Positions 11,969 through 25,263 of a stretch of 64,000 nucleotides of DNA are shown piece after piece. The notes below the pieces were generated by a model. That model did not search any database. It was not told the origin of the DNA and saw only the letters and a list, made by a program, of their open reading frames with translations. A program made the position numbers and the translations under genes. The stretch comes from Cucumis sativus (Eukaryota > Streptophyta > Magnoliopsida > Cucurbitales > Cucurbitaceae), in NCBI RefSeq assembly GCF_000004075.3, contig NC_026659.2:28786272-28850271 (forward strand), read 5' to 3'. Position 1 is the stretch's first letter. Every line of letters starts with the position of its first letter.

Positions 11969-14498
11969 TTATTGTTAAAATAGTCTTCCATTGCAATTTC
12001 CCTTTTTATTTTTAGATTTTAAAGAACTATTTGTCACTTTGTTATATATTTTTTTTTATTACGATTTTAATTTTTAGTTACAAATTTTAAAAATTTATTC
12101 CCATTGGGTTTCTTTTCATAAAAATCATTATGATTCCTTAATCAATTTTAATAAATAAAAAAAAGTGATATTTTTTTTTATTTTTTATAAATATTTATAA
12201 ATCATAATAGAATTTCATCTACCAATTTGAATACCAACAATATTTATGGGTTTCTATATTCTGTTGATATAATATAAAATGCTTGTTTCTTTTTATCATG
12301 TTTTGGCTTTGAATATAAACTCTCATTATTTTTTTAGAATGGAATATAAACTTTGAATTGGGACTCATTTTTATGAAAAGTAATAAATGAAGATAGTATT
12401 TAACGGGGTTTACATAACCACATTATTTCAACATTTATTTTATTGCAAAAATTCTGCTAGCATACACTGCCTAACCTACCATATAATATTTATTTATTTA
12501 ATGCCCTACTTCACCACAATATTCTTAAAAAATAGACTGTTATGAAAAAATAATAAATGAATATGGTTGTATTTAGTGCAATTTTATGTTTTTTTCTTCT
12601 TCTCGAATACCTAATAAAATAATAATTCATAGCACCGTACTTATTTACTTTTATTAAAGAAAAAATTCAAACCCACGTGACTTTGGATTTTGAATTTTTG
12701 TCGAAGAATTGAAAAAAAAGAATATATGCTTTTGGTGAAAATATAAATCACATGCATGTGATAATAATACAAACTAAAATAATCTATACTTCAAACACAC
12801 GAACTATTATAATTCAATTATAATTACTCGTGACTATTATGACTCATTTTTTTGTTCTAAACCATTTCTAAAAAAGTGTTTCATGTTTGTAGGCTCTAAA
12901 GTTGATAAAGATCAATTTATTTACAAAAGTATCACATTGTTTTTTTTACTCGAATGTCGTTAGGCATATTTACTTAATTATCATTAAATTAAAACCCTTT
13001 AATATTTCATCAATTTTCAACATTTATATAAATATTTATATCTAATGTATAAAAAGTATATTAAGTGTATATAAGGTATATATCAAATGTATCACTTATA
13101 TCGAACTTGTATCGAACTTATTCTTTTGTCATATTTACAAATGAAAAAAGTGCATAACAAACTCGTAAATTCTTAAACTCAAATGGAAACTCAACTATAA
13201 TTTTTCTTTTACAAGGAAAGAAAAAAAAAACACTTTTTTAGATGACTTGAAATGAATGTATTTAAGATGGATGCTTCACCAGCTTTGTTTGCTTTGAATT
13301 CATATTAGCATTAATTAATTAATCAAGTCTAGTTTCCCAATGCCAACATATGCTAAACAACTAATACATACCATTATTCATTAACATTTTTTTTCATTAT
13401 TACGGGACAATGAAACTTCCTATCTTGTTGGATTAATCACAATATTAAATTTATCACACTTCTCCCTCTCTTTTGGAATTATTGAATCAAAATTAATCAT
13501 TAACCTATGATATCAAATTTGCTTCATCTTTTCGACTGAAACTTTTGAATCAATGGGAGATTCTAAATAGTATCAACTAATGTTGGAGATGTTACGTTCA
13601 TCATTGCATAAGTTCATAAGTTGACAAGCAGAAGGACAGCAAAGAACCAGTCTTCATTAAGTATTAATTATTCCAAAAGAGTTTATTGTGATGAGTTTGG
13701 TTTATGTGTGTATCCTCATTATATATATATATATAGCTTTCATCCATAACAAAGAGCCATTTTGAATGGCATCTAACTTTTGGATGTTGAGTGTTAGTTT
13801 AATGCTCTTAAAAAGTTTGTGGGTTTTGGATCAACTTTTATTTAATTCTTTTATGGGTTAATTAATTGTTTAAAAGTGTTCTGTTTAGAGAGGGAGGGGG
13901 AGATTAATTATATTAATTAGCAGTCTTTTTCTTTTCTTTTTTAGTTTAACATGAGTCATTATTGTTATTTCATTTTGATTTTCAATTCTCCATAATAGGA
14001 CCTTAACCATTTTGTTCTTTTCCAATTATATTTCTATAAGGACAATTTTGAACCCATAGTCAATCAATCTTCTTCTTGGAGTTTAGCAAAATACACAAAA
14101 AAAAAACCCGATCGAATTGACATCAATCTGTCCATTGTTATTCCATCTTTGTAGTTTCAATTGTCCAATTTTAGTTCAACCATAACATCACTCAACATAA
14201 ACTTATATTTTTCTTGATTTTTGGTTTATTTTATCATGTCCATATTCACTCATGGCATCCAAACCAACAAAAGCACTTCATAGATGAAACTTACAATGGA
14301 CAGTTTAAACAGAAACAACACAGATACAATACAAAGCTTTATTTGAAAACAACTTCATCTAATAATACACTCAACACAAAGTACAGTAATAATAGAATAA
14401 CTGACGGCTTCTTTTTTTATTTTTTAATTTTTAAATATAATTAAACTCACTTCATAATTATGTCAAAGACAAGGTAAAGTGGAAGAAGAAGGGATTTT

Positions 14499-15559
14499 TC
14501 AAGGATGGGTGTGGAAGACTGGTGGGTGATCAATTGGCTTCTTGAAGAATGGATGAACTGGAAGTGGCTTCTTCTCGAATACAATTGGCTTTTTGTGGAA
14601 TGGGTGAACTGGGATGGGCTTCTTGAGAAATGGATGTTTGTATGGAATTGGCTTTAGAAATGGTTTCTTGTAGTATGGTTTGTGGTGAAGAAGAAACTTG
14701 AATTTCTCATCTTCCTCTTCTCCATTCTTAGCTGTTACACCAGCTGCACCTGTACAAACAAAATGCTTTACATTACACTATAACTTTGCTATGAGAACAA
14801 ACTCAAAAAGTTCTAATTATTTATTTGACTTTGTCACAATTTTACATAATATCATAAATGATTATTAATAACACATTGTTTAGAATATAATTACCATTTT
14901 AATAAGAATTATAATATTTTGTGTTTAGGGTGCAGACTATTTTAATCAAAGTAAGAGATAGTAAATACTAAAACAAAGTTGTAGATTGCAATAGTTGAAA
15001 ACATCAACTATTATAATTGAAGCTTCAAACACATAGTGAGTTATAATTTCAAAAGAAATAGCGATTTAAGTATGTGACTTCCATAAAATGTTACTTTTTT
15101 TTAAGTTTATATTAATAGTCAAGATCTTACCCTCATAAACCCATAGATGAAATTAGAACACATTCTCTAACCATCCTCTTAATGAGAATCTAAATATTGC
15201 ATTGCATGAGGTGATCTTGTCTATATATATATATATTAGCACGAGGCAAATGATCATAAAACCTTAATATATGATATATGGTCAACCAAAACATATTTCA
15301 ACTAATTTAGTTATTTGAGTTCCAAATCTCTCCTTAGTGCTGGAATATCTAAGCACCCATGCAAAGGACATATATATATATATAAGATGTGTGCAGAGAA
15401 CCATTTTTCATTAAAGAACCTGAAAATGCCAAAAAATAATAATAATAAATTACCTTTTCCAGACTGAAATTCAGTAACACTTTCTTCTGCTGCATAGCAG
15501 AAGTTTACAAGCAAAAGAAAAGACAGCAAAATGCCTAGAAAAATGCAAGCAGTTTTCAT
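14499..15559 (-). CDS. Small secreted Pro/Lys-rich repeat protein, 118 aa (copy 2)
   Basis: Two minus-strand exons, 15559-15454 and 14749-14499, join in phase 1. MKTACIFLG starts a signal peptide ending near NFCYAAEE. The mature protein has the same acidic and NGEEEDEKFKF segments as its neighbour, then an expanded repeat region with units such as KKPIPVHPFHKKP and KKPLPVHPFFKKP, rich in Pro, Lys and His. This fits a repetitive cell-wall or apoplastic protein. Compared with copy 1 (93 aa) it has about 25 more residues, mostly additional HPFxKKP units. A nine-codon in-frame upstream start (MWLSPLCFA) exists at 15586 but would place polar residues ahead of the signal peptide. The intron (704 bases) is longer than in copy 1 (201 bases). 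Confidence 0.72.
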
Positions 15560-17034
15560 TGCAAAGCAGAGAGGTGAAAGCCACAACCAAAGTTTGCTTC
15601 AAACTAAATTTAGTTTGGTTGAGAAGGCCGCTTTAGGCTTTGTGATGAGTTTGTTTTGCAAAACCTTATTTTATATACATGTTTATGAGTGAGGATATAT
15701 TTTGATTTTTGAGAGGCTAACTACTTTTGAAGCTGTGTTAATGCTCCTCAAATTCTTGTTGTTAAAAGTTGTTTGGTTTAAGAGGGTGAGTTGAGTTTAC
15801 TTACTTGTCTCAGCCTCCTTTTCTGTTTAGGTCTTATTTATTATTTGCTTTTATTTCCAACCACCCCTTTTTCTAAATCACATACAACCACTTGATTGTG
15901 TTCTTTCATTCTCTTTTTCTAATACTAAATTGTTGAATTAAAAAAAACTTCGAGTTTTGAACTACAAATATAGTACTTTATATCTTTGGATTTTTTAAAA
16001 TTCAAGAATCTTTCTAAACACAAAATTGAAAAAATTTAAAGTTTAGTTGGACATAAAATTCAATTCTATGTCTAATAAATCAACTAACTTACAAACAAAA
16101 TCTTAAAGAGTCGTAATAGGCACAAAAGTAAAAGCTTCAGAAGTTATTATACAGTCGTAAAAATTCAATAAATAAATAGACAAAGGTCTGAAAGGTTCAT
16201 TACAAAGGATTTGAGCTCAGGATGAATTCATGATCTTATCTGTCCTAGTGAAGCTCTCTATTGGGTTTAGGCAAGCAACATAAAACAATATTCTTCATAC
16301 AACAATCTTATTCATGAGATTATTCCTACTCATACAAATACGTTCGATAGCAAATCTGTTCTCAGAGACGCAAAAAAAGTTCAAAGATGTTGCAGATAGG
16401 TTAGCTTTGTTGGGTGATGATCGAAGCTAATTGTTCTGCTTGTTGGCTATCAATTTTCGTCACTGGATCTCCAAGCTTGTTGATGATAGATATAAATTGT
16501 AAAGCCTTTTACTTCTTGCTAAGTCTCTTGTATTTCAATTAAGTAAAGAAAAGACATATATTTTTTCTGAATTACAAGAATGATTTTATTTAACTCAAAA
16601 GCATTCTTCTTGGTTCTCAAGACATTTCATGTACTAATTTTATCGACCTTCATGATTTAATCTTTCATCATTTATAGGCAATTTGGTCGGAAAGGAAAGA
16701 CTTGATTTCTCTGTTGGTGATTTGAAATATTGTTAGAATTTATTCTTAGGCATACATGTTAGCAGTGTGGCACTATTTTAACGGTAATAGGTGCCTAAGC
16801 ATAAAAAAATAAACAAATAAAACATTACCATGATACAATGTGTTCCTTTTTTATTATTTATTGAAGAGAGGGATAAAAAATCAATCTTCCAAACTTATAT
16901 ATATATATATATATATACACATAGATGAACAAGATTATTTATTAAAAGGCCTACAATCAATACCAAAAACCAAACATGGAATTTGCAGTGAGAAAGAGAA
17001 AGGTAAGAAGAAGCAAAAAAGAAGAGGGCAAGAA
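15560..17034. other. Spacer upstream of the second Pro/Lys-rich gene
   Basis: A probable TATA box reading TATATAA on the minus strand lies at 15671-15677, about 110 bases before the ATG. The rest is AT-rich. A (TA)n microsatellite of about nine units sits near 16898-16916, just beyond the 3' end of the ANN3-like gene. No supportable gene. Confidence 0.4.
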
Positions 17035-20000
17035 TCAAACATTAGCTCCAAGCAAGATCATCAACATGTCCTTGTAGTCTCCAGATGTGTCGCCGATAAC
17101 ATCGTCGTCAAGCTTGCCTTTGAACATGTTGGAATACGCTTCTCTAATTTTCATTGTGTCTATCTCAGCTCGACTTACAATGGCTCTGGTTAGAGAATCT
17201 TCGTCTGTTCCAAGTCCAACAATGGCCTTGTTGATTACCTGGACCAATATTTCACAATGGTAACACCCCATGTAAGGTGATAGAACAAATATTACCCTCT
17301 TATTTTGAATTCAACCAATATTCTTTCCGAGTTCTCCTCAATGATCTTAGAGTGATTTATGTGTTGTGTTATCAAAATATACAAGCTCTTGACGAAAACC
17401 AAAATGGAATAAACTTGAAAGTTCAAAACTAAAATAATCTTTTCCTCTATTTTATTCAATTGGGAATGTCTTTTTCTTACTCATTTGTATTTTGTTTCAT
17501 ACATCAAGAAGATTGTTTCTTGTCCAAATAATAACAACAACAAAACAACCTTAAAGTTCAAAAAACCAATAATAAACATTTTGAATTGACGGGTTTATCC
17601 TAACGAAGTATTTCAACTTCCAATCAAATGAAGAGAGAAAATGAGTTCAAGAAACATATATTTTTTCCTTTCTTTTCTTCTGTTACTCCGATTAAAAATA
17701 CAAAATGAGGGGAAAAGCAGACCTACAAACTAGAAGGAAAGAATATCTCACCTTAGCGAAGTGTTTTTCGGGAGTGTCAATGCACAAAATTGCCATTTTG
17801 AAGAGCGATTCTAAATCACTAGTTCCACATTTCACAATGTCCTGTAAATGAAATGCATAACTCAACTTCCAAGAGGGAAAATGGAAAGACAGAAAAAAAA
17901 ATACAGATCATTTATTATTGAAGGCTGAACCTGGTCAATAGAGTTTCCATACTTTTGCCTATAGCATGCAAACGTTGCTCTAAGCTGAAAGAAATTCCTT
18001 GTGCTGAGTATCCAAATGACGCCGCTGCGGTTTAATTGCTTCGCTTTGATAGCATCATGTAATAAATTAGCTTCTGAATCAGCAACGATACTGTCCACCA
18101 CTTCTTTATCATGCCTGAAGGAACTCACCACACCAACTAAAAGCTACACAATATCCAAACGAAAGATTTTTCATGATTGCAATCTCAGCCGTAGTATGCA
18201 ATGGCATTTGACAATAAGAAAACAAGTCAAGATATCAAGTTATTCAAAGAGATACAAAATGTACCGAACATTTTATGGACCAAAATGGCAAGCTTGACCA
18301 AAAAAAAAGGCTTCGAAAGAACAATGTTCTAAAGAATGAAACACTTTCTTCCATGCAACGTATCTAATACCAGTTTGGACGCAACGAGCATCAATGAAGA
18401 TAAAACTTTAGTCTCATTTTGTGGGGATTTCATTTATAGTCTGCAGCTTCTAGAAATCAAAGATAAATTTTGAGCAAACCTGCTTAATACTTTAAAGATG
18501 AATTACTAATTAAAAACAAAACTTTTTTGGTATTTCATCTAGAGTGACTAGTTTAGAAACTTTTTTGCCCTTTTACCTGACTAAAAGGCATCGAGATGGT
18601 AGAGAAAATGTCTTCTTCAAGTGAGCAATCGAAGAGAGAACAGTAGGCCTGTCTTACAGCCATCAGATGGTGAGGAGATGTGGCACAGGCTATCTCCACT
18701 AATACTTGAAGCTCACGGACCCCTTTCTTATATGACCTCAAAGCTTCATTTGCCAATCTTGCATCCCTCTCTGCAGGATCATATGCCCACAAAATTGCGG
18801 CTTTCTACTCATAAAAAAAAGAAAAGCTTAAATTAGATATGGATTTGGGAGAAGAAGAAGAAGAAAAAGAAGATACTTCTGGAAATTAAGTGGCTTTTGC
18901 TCAATTCCAGCTCTAAGAGCAACTCCTTGAACATCCAAAAGCATGAGAGGCGAGAGCAGAAGGGAAAGAAAGTTAAAATAAACAAAATACAAATTATTTG
19001 GCTGCAAAGTTGGAACATGGACTATTGTGTGCGTTGAGCTTTAAAAAACACTGGATAAGTGTTTCTTATATAGAATGGTTGAGTGGCTATGAATGTGAAG
19101 TGTGAACGACAAATGGGAATATATTTCTTCGCAAACGTAAAGAGAGTTACTAGTAATAAGCATACTCTAAAATCACCGGAGAGTTCAGCGTGGATGCGAT
19201 CAATCAGCGACTCGTTGTATAGCTCGAGATAAGTCTCTCTAATTGCTTTCCTTTGAGCTGCATTTCTTTGTCCTAATATCCTTATCAATGCCTTCTCATC
19301 CGTTCCCCATCCTAACTCATTATGGGAAATAGTATTAGAAATAGAAAACACAAATAACAGCCATGTATCAAGAAGAACAGAAAGAAACGTGAAATTTTGA
19401 TACCTACGATGTCAGTGATCAATTGGGTGAAAAGTACAAAATAATAATAAAAGAAATGGCAGGAAATTTAGAACCAAATATCTCTATTTCATCACGAAGC
19501 AAACTATAAAGAAACTAGAATACTTAAAAAGTAAACAACAAGGGCTCAGACGTAATAAAAAAATGAAGATGAGTATCAGCTATTATATCAATTTTGAGCA
19601 ATAGGTCTACTAGAAAAAGAGGAACACTAAATGAGAGATTTTAACATTGTTAAATTTTGATTACGGCACAGAGTTACACAACATGAGAAATACAAATTAT
19701 CCTAACTAGCAAATCACTCTTTGGGGGGGAAAACACCATAAATAACAAAAAGAAAGAAGGAAAAGCATGAAGATTTGGCAGGGTCTAATTTGAGTAGCAG
19801 GTGTGGATGTCTAAAAATTTGAACCTTTGAGAAGAATTACATGCCAATGATTGCTAAAAGTTAGCTGCCTAATTTCGATTATTACAAAAAAAAAAAAGAG
19901 AAATCATGTATGCTAAAGAACCAAGAAAGCAAATCACATTGCTTGTAAAAATTAAACTTCCATTTGCCATTAATTTGTTCAATTTGACTTTCTAATCAAC

Positions 20001-20575
20001 CCATTTTTTAACTTTTTTTTTTAGTTTTAATTAATTTCGAAAATTAAAATATAGATAAAGAGAGAGAAAGTAAGGGAGCTTTTTGAATATCTTCAACTTT
20101 ATAAATTAACGCAAACTGCCAAAATAGTTTTCTTTTAAAAAAAGTAGTAAATTATATAAAACAGAGAAAAACAGATTTTGAAGGAAAAAAATGCAAATAC
20201 AACAATCCATACGACTACAGAAAAAATAAATCAATCAAAAAAAGATGAGAAAAAGAAAACTGCAGCCAAAGAGTTCAACATTAGCTAGCTCGAAACCAAA
20301 AAAACTGAACTGACGATAACTTCAATTCAAACAAAATCCACGCATTACATTGAACTAATTACAGCACACAAAAAAATTCAATCAGAGAAACAAAAACATA
20401 CAGAGTCCAACAGATAAGTCAATGAAATATGGAGAAGTTAGAGAAATAGATAACTAAAAATGAAAATGTGAAAGAAGAGTTAGTTTCATGGAAAGCAACC
20501 ATCAAAAGCTTTCTTGAGCCTATCACAGTCCTGGGCGGGAGAAGGAACGGTCTCCGGCACTCTCAGAGTTCCCAT
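17035..20575 (-). CDS. ANN3: Annexin D3-like (ANN3 orthologue), 318 aa
   Basis: Six minus-strand exons: 20575-20500, 19311-19166, 18804-18577, 18143-17931, 17841-17752, 17238-17035; all introns GT-AG and in frame. Annexins bind acidic membranes through Ca2+. Four annexin repeats are visible. Repeat 1 keeps the type II calcium loop GWGTDEKAL and repeat 4 keeps GLGTDEDSL, with an SGDY acidic cap near the end. The sequence tracks Arabidopsis ANN3 closely, for example VPSPAQD, YDPAERDARL, and CIDTPEKHFAK in exon 5. Length matches the family (about 315-320 aa). I start at the conserved MGTLRVPE. The same frame is open upstream to an earlier ATG at 20683, which would add 36 Ser/Lys-rich residues. 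Intron 1 is about 1.2 kb. The gene is head to head with the ANN4-like gene at 25.3 kb. Confidence 0.9.
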
Positions 20576-20683
20576 ATTTTCCGTCCGAAACCGTTGTTCC
20601 TCCGACGAAAAGGAATGAGCTGAATCCGATTTGGAGGATTTGGATTTCCTCCAGGATAAGGATTTGAAGGAGAAACTGCTCAT

Positions 20684-23600
20684 TTTGAGAGGTTTTTTTG
20701 TAATGTAATGTAACGTAACAATGGTTGATGATCCAAAAATAGGAACTTCTCTCTGTTGTCCGTTTTGTTTTTCCCTCCCTCAAACTTCGATACAATACAA
20801 CAACGCAATATAGCTTAGTTTGTTTTCGCCTTTTTTTCTCTGACCAAAATACCCTTTCTCTCCTTCTCTTTTCACCTCCATTTCCCGGTTGATTAATTTC
20901 TGAATTTCTTCCATTTTAGTTCTCAAACACTTTAAATAAATCTTTACTTTTTTTTTCCAAAAGTAATTTTTTTTTTAATAGGCATTTGATTAAACAATAA
21001 TATAAATAACAAATATTATTTCAACAACAAATTAATAATAAATAAAGAGATACTAAAATATATAATTTTGCAGCTTGAGCCCTGGATGTGTTGGAAATTA
21101 CACAAAGGTACGGTGGGTGCAAATTTAGTTTTCGAAGAGTTTGTGTACTGAATTGCAAAGAAAGAAAGAGATGGGATGGCCACGTTTTCCTCAAGGCGTT
21201 AAAGTGTTGGGTCCCCAACTCTCGACAACAAAAATCAACGACGAAGACGTTTGTGCTTAGACGTTATCATTAACGGCTAGCGGGAAAGCCAGCTGTGTAT
21301 AATTGATTAATTAGTGTAATATGTAATTTACGCTTTTAACCCCAGTTTTGCGACCCCTAAACACTGTTTTACTATTCAAACATTTTTCAGTGTTTCGATA
21401 ATTCCATCCACTCATTGCTATCATTGTGGAGTTGGTTTGAGTATATATTACTAATTTTGAAAAAATTTCCATTGTAATCTTTGAGTTTTCATACAAGGGC
21501 AGAATTCGTCACATTAAAGATTTGAAGGTTGGATCTTGGTATCACTAAAGATTCTACATTGATCATCCTCTTAAAAGGATGAAGATATCATGTCTGCATG
21601 CAGAAGCTGTACTCATCAACTTGATATGTCTTTGTGAATATGCCACAAACTTCTTTGTTTTAATCTTTGGCTCTTAATATAATTTATAGTAATTTATTGG
21701 TGTAGTTGTTTGTTCTATATGTATATATATGAGCTGAGCTTCAAATTATAAGAAATTATCAACCTATTTTTTAAGAAAAACTATTCGTTTCATAACATTT
21801 GATAGCAGCAATTTGTTATGTTATTGAATTTTAGCATATAGCTGATAATTATTGATCATAATATTTACTTGTTTTCTACACATTTTATATATGTTGAAAC
21901 TACATTTCATTATTTGTGTGGTTGTTGGTTGTGATGAAATTAAATTTTTCTTATTGGGACATCTGTATGTCTTTTGGCTTTTAGTGAACATCTTTTCAAA
22001 GTTTGGTTGTTCTCTATAAGCAAATACATGTTCTCTGGCTTTTAATTCAAAAAATTTAATAACATTTGTAGACATAATTGGGAGGCAATGTTGATGAAGA
22101 AAAGGCATAATTAAACACGAGCAGTTTCATTCATGTTACTTGTCATAGGACCCTAGCTAACTTGTTTGTCTACGATATTTTTAATTTAGTACAATAGATG
22201 TCAATCAACGTTTTGTAAGGTTACAAAAACATTCGTGTATAAATACAAAAACACCTATATTATATAATCATTATGCATCTTATTTAGTTATGCTTAGTTT
22301 TTTTATCCGCTAACGCATTATCGCTAATATATAATTTTGTCACTTATTCCCTTCTTTCTCTTATATTACACATCTTGAGTGCTTTTGTATTTAAAATTAA
22401 AGGGTTATACAAAATTTAATTTCGTTAAGATCAAGTTATACAAGGCAAGGTCTTATTGATCATGAACTAAATATTCTTTTCTAAGGATATAAATTATATA
22501 ATATAGGTGAAGAAGAAGGAAATTGAATGGACAGATTTGAAGAGATAAGCATATGATGGCTGTCTCCTGCGACGTCAATAATTTAAAGCAAAGGCCACTT
22601 CGAATTTTGTTTTAATAATAATAATAAATAAAAAGCCAAAGCAAATTTTAATAAACCAATGAGAAAATCCAAATAGCAATAATCTTTTGCTTTTGGATAA
22701 AGTTAATTAAACCCTAACGTACGTTTATATATATATCTCACTTGAACTTCAGAAAAGAACGTTTAAAAAAACTTCCTTAATCACTTTCTTTCTTCTATTT
22801 TTCATATTGTTTTTAAAGCTTCTGAGGAGATTTGAAATTTTTACATTTTTATCAAATATATATACTTGGATTAATTAATCAATTATTAGTCTAGTGACTC
22901 ATAAGATTGATTTAAAATAAGACATTTTGTTATTAGTAAAAGAAAATCATGTGCATTGTATCGTTGCTATTACAATTATATATATAAATGAAAAGTGTGT
23001 ATAAGAATATGGTCAATTATGATACCCTACAACCTTACAATTATAATTATGTTAATGTCTGTGATCTTCTTTTCCTATCTAAAAAATAGCCACAAAATAA
23101 TCAAAATTGAGATACACAAATGATTTTTTCTAATAACAAATCAGATATTTTTCTATAGTAACTTTTATGTGGTGTAGATTATGGATTACAATTTGATGTT
23201 GTCACACTGTCACTGATGGGAAGGCCATGACACATTAAATTTATTTAGAACACATTAGAGAAATAAGTCTATCATGTGATTCACACATGATTTGATAGGC
23301 CAACCAACTAAAATAAATAAAGATGAAAAAATGGAGAAAAAAATCTTCATATATATAAAATAAAAATGAACGTTAATTATTTAGTCCACACCAACCAACT
23401 CTTCTTCCAAAAGACTTTCTTTATGAACAAATTAAACATGTAAACGAAGCATTGGTGAAATGTGGCCATAGTCATCGATCTTATTTAGAATAAACTAAAA
23501 TTTGAAGTGAAAAACACCGTGTTTAAATAGAATTAATACAGTATACTTAGTCATTTATACATATACTTACTTGTTTGAATTCAACTAAAAAATTGATTGA

Positions 23601-25263
23601 TATGGATGTTTAAGATAGAACTCCACGTGTTCTTCACTCTATTTTTTTAAAAAAAGTTATGATATGTTTAACAATATCTAAAAATTTATTGAGACGTGAT
23701 ATCGATAAATTAAAAAAATGTTTAATAATTTATTAATTCACGTATACCATAGATTACTTTAACTTTAAGCATATTGCTCTTATTGTTTGACTTGAAATCT
23801 AACGAGATCAAATTATTTTTTGCATTTAGAATAGTAATGGTTTTGACGGAAAGTGTTTATAAATTGGGAGTTTGATAATGAAGAAGTGTATATGTATGGT
23901 TAGTGTGTTAAGTAAGTGAATACAGCTAATGTGAAACAAATTTAAATATATTTAGTAGATAGTTAATATAAAATTTAATGCATGATTTGCATGGCATCTT
24001 AAATTTATAGTATTGGTAAATAACTTTTTTTAATAATTGATGGAGATGGTTCACTCAACAAAGTTATTTAAATTTACGTAGCTCTATTTTTACCGTAGTG
24101 TATTATTTGATTAATAACTCAATAATAATAACAATCACAAGCATTTTTTTTAAATGTATAATATTCATAAAAATATAAAGATCAACATTAGTATACAAAC
24201 AAACAATTCAGAATATTAAACAAGTAAATCATTTACTGGAGAAGATAAAAGTTATAAAATATAATGGTTCATCAAATCATATAAATAACGTGATACATAA
24301 TCAATAATGAGTATACTCATTCTAAGAAAATAGTATATTGGAAAGTTAGTGTACATTTGGAATATTATAATAATTCTTAAAATAATTGCTAGTCTATCAA
24401 ATTTTTCTCTTTAAAAAGAAAAATATTATTATATATATTGAAAAATTATGTGGGTCAAAATGCAATTTGAGAAAATAATGGACGTTTTGTAATTTCTAAC
24501 AAATTAAAGGGGTGTGTAAATAAACAAACGTTATGGCACGAATAGCAAAGTACCGTAAGCCTAAGGACTGAATAGCAAGAGAGGAAGTTGAGAGAGAGAA
24601 ATATATGTTTATTGGAGACGTCATTTTTAAGTGTTTATTTTAAAAGCGTTTTTGTTTTTTCAACGGGTTTTTTTTATTAAAATATATATATATTTAAAGT
24701 TATAAGCGATTTTTTTCTTTAATTTTTAAGCTTAAGATCATTTATCACTTAATTAATAGTTTTCTCTTTCCCTCTCTTTCACAAAGTAACGCGTGCCATT
24801 ACTTTTTCAAACTCAATTAACATATATCATAAACAATAAAGTCTATAACAATAATAAAACATATGAAAACTCAACTTTAATTAGTCAGATTTAATTTTCT
24901 TCAATTACTTATATTTAAATATATATTTTTTAATTTAATTTCAATTACTTATATATATTTCAATTACTTAGTTGATGGGAAAATAAGAAAGTTTAAGGTA
25001 TTCACTTTGGAGAATTAAATGGTTAAAAATAAGAGTTTAATTGGGATCTTGGAAGAGTATTAAAAAGAAAATATTGGGATGTCATTAAGAAAGTGGTTTT
25101 AATTGTTATAAAACGAAAATATTAAAATTGTTAAGGAAATGACGAAAATGGGCATATTGAGTTTGTTTTATAACGTGGGAGGAATTACATTACCTGATCG
25201 CACTCTGCTTTCTTCTTCTTCTTCTTCTTCTACTTTTGCTTTCGTCTTCTCTCCGATTCAATA
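20684..25263. other. Divergent spacer between ANN3-like and ANN4-like genes
   Basis: A 4.6 kb spacer separates the two divergent starts and must hold both promoters. It is very AT-rich with short (TA)n and poly-T/A runs (for example 24680-24700). The ANN4 side ends in a CT-rich leader with a (CTT)n tract at about 25207-25230, just before the ATG. I see no coding exon, tRNA or well-bounded transposon; many short open frames have non-coding composition. Confidence 0.4.

Larger units (their letters stand above)
11360..14498. other. AT-rich spacer between the two Pro/Lys-rich genes
   Basis: Apart from the promoter of the first gene and the inverted-repeat element at 11723-11968, this 3 kb is AT-rich low-complexity sequence. 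A stretch near 13040-13125 repeats AGTGTATA/TATATC-like words and may be another decayed repeat. The run atatatatatatatagc lies near 13718-13735. No credible coding frame on either strand. Confidence 0.35.

Noticed and set aside
13040-13125. Possible additional inverted-repeat element with AGTGTATA words
   Set aside because: Looks like simple AT-rich sequence; I could not define two arms or match it to the other copies.
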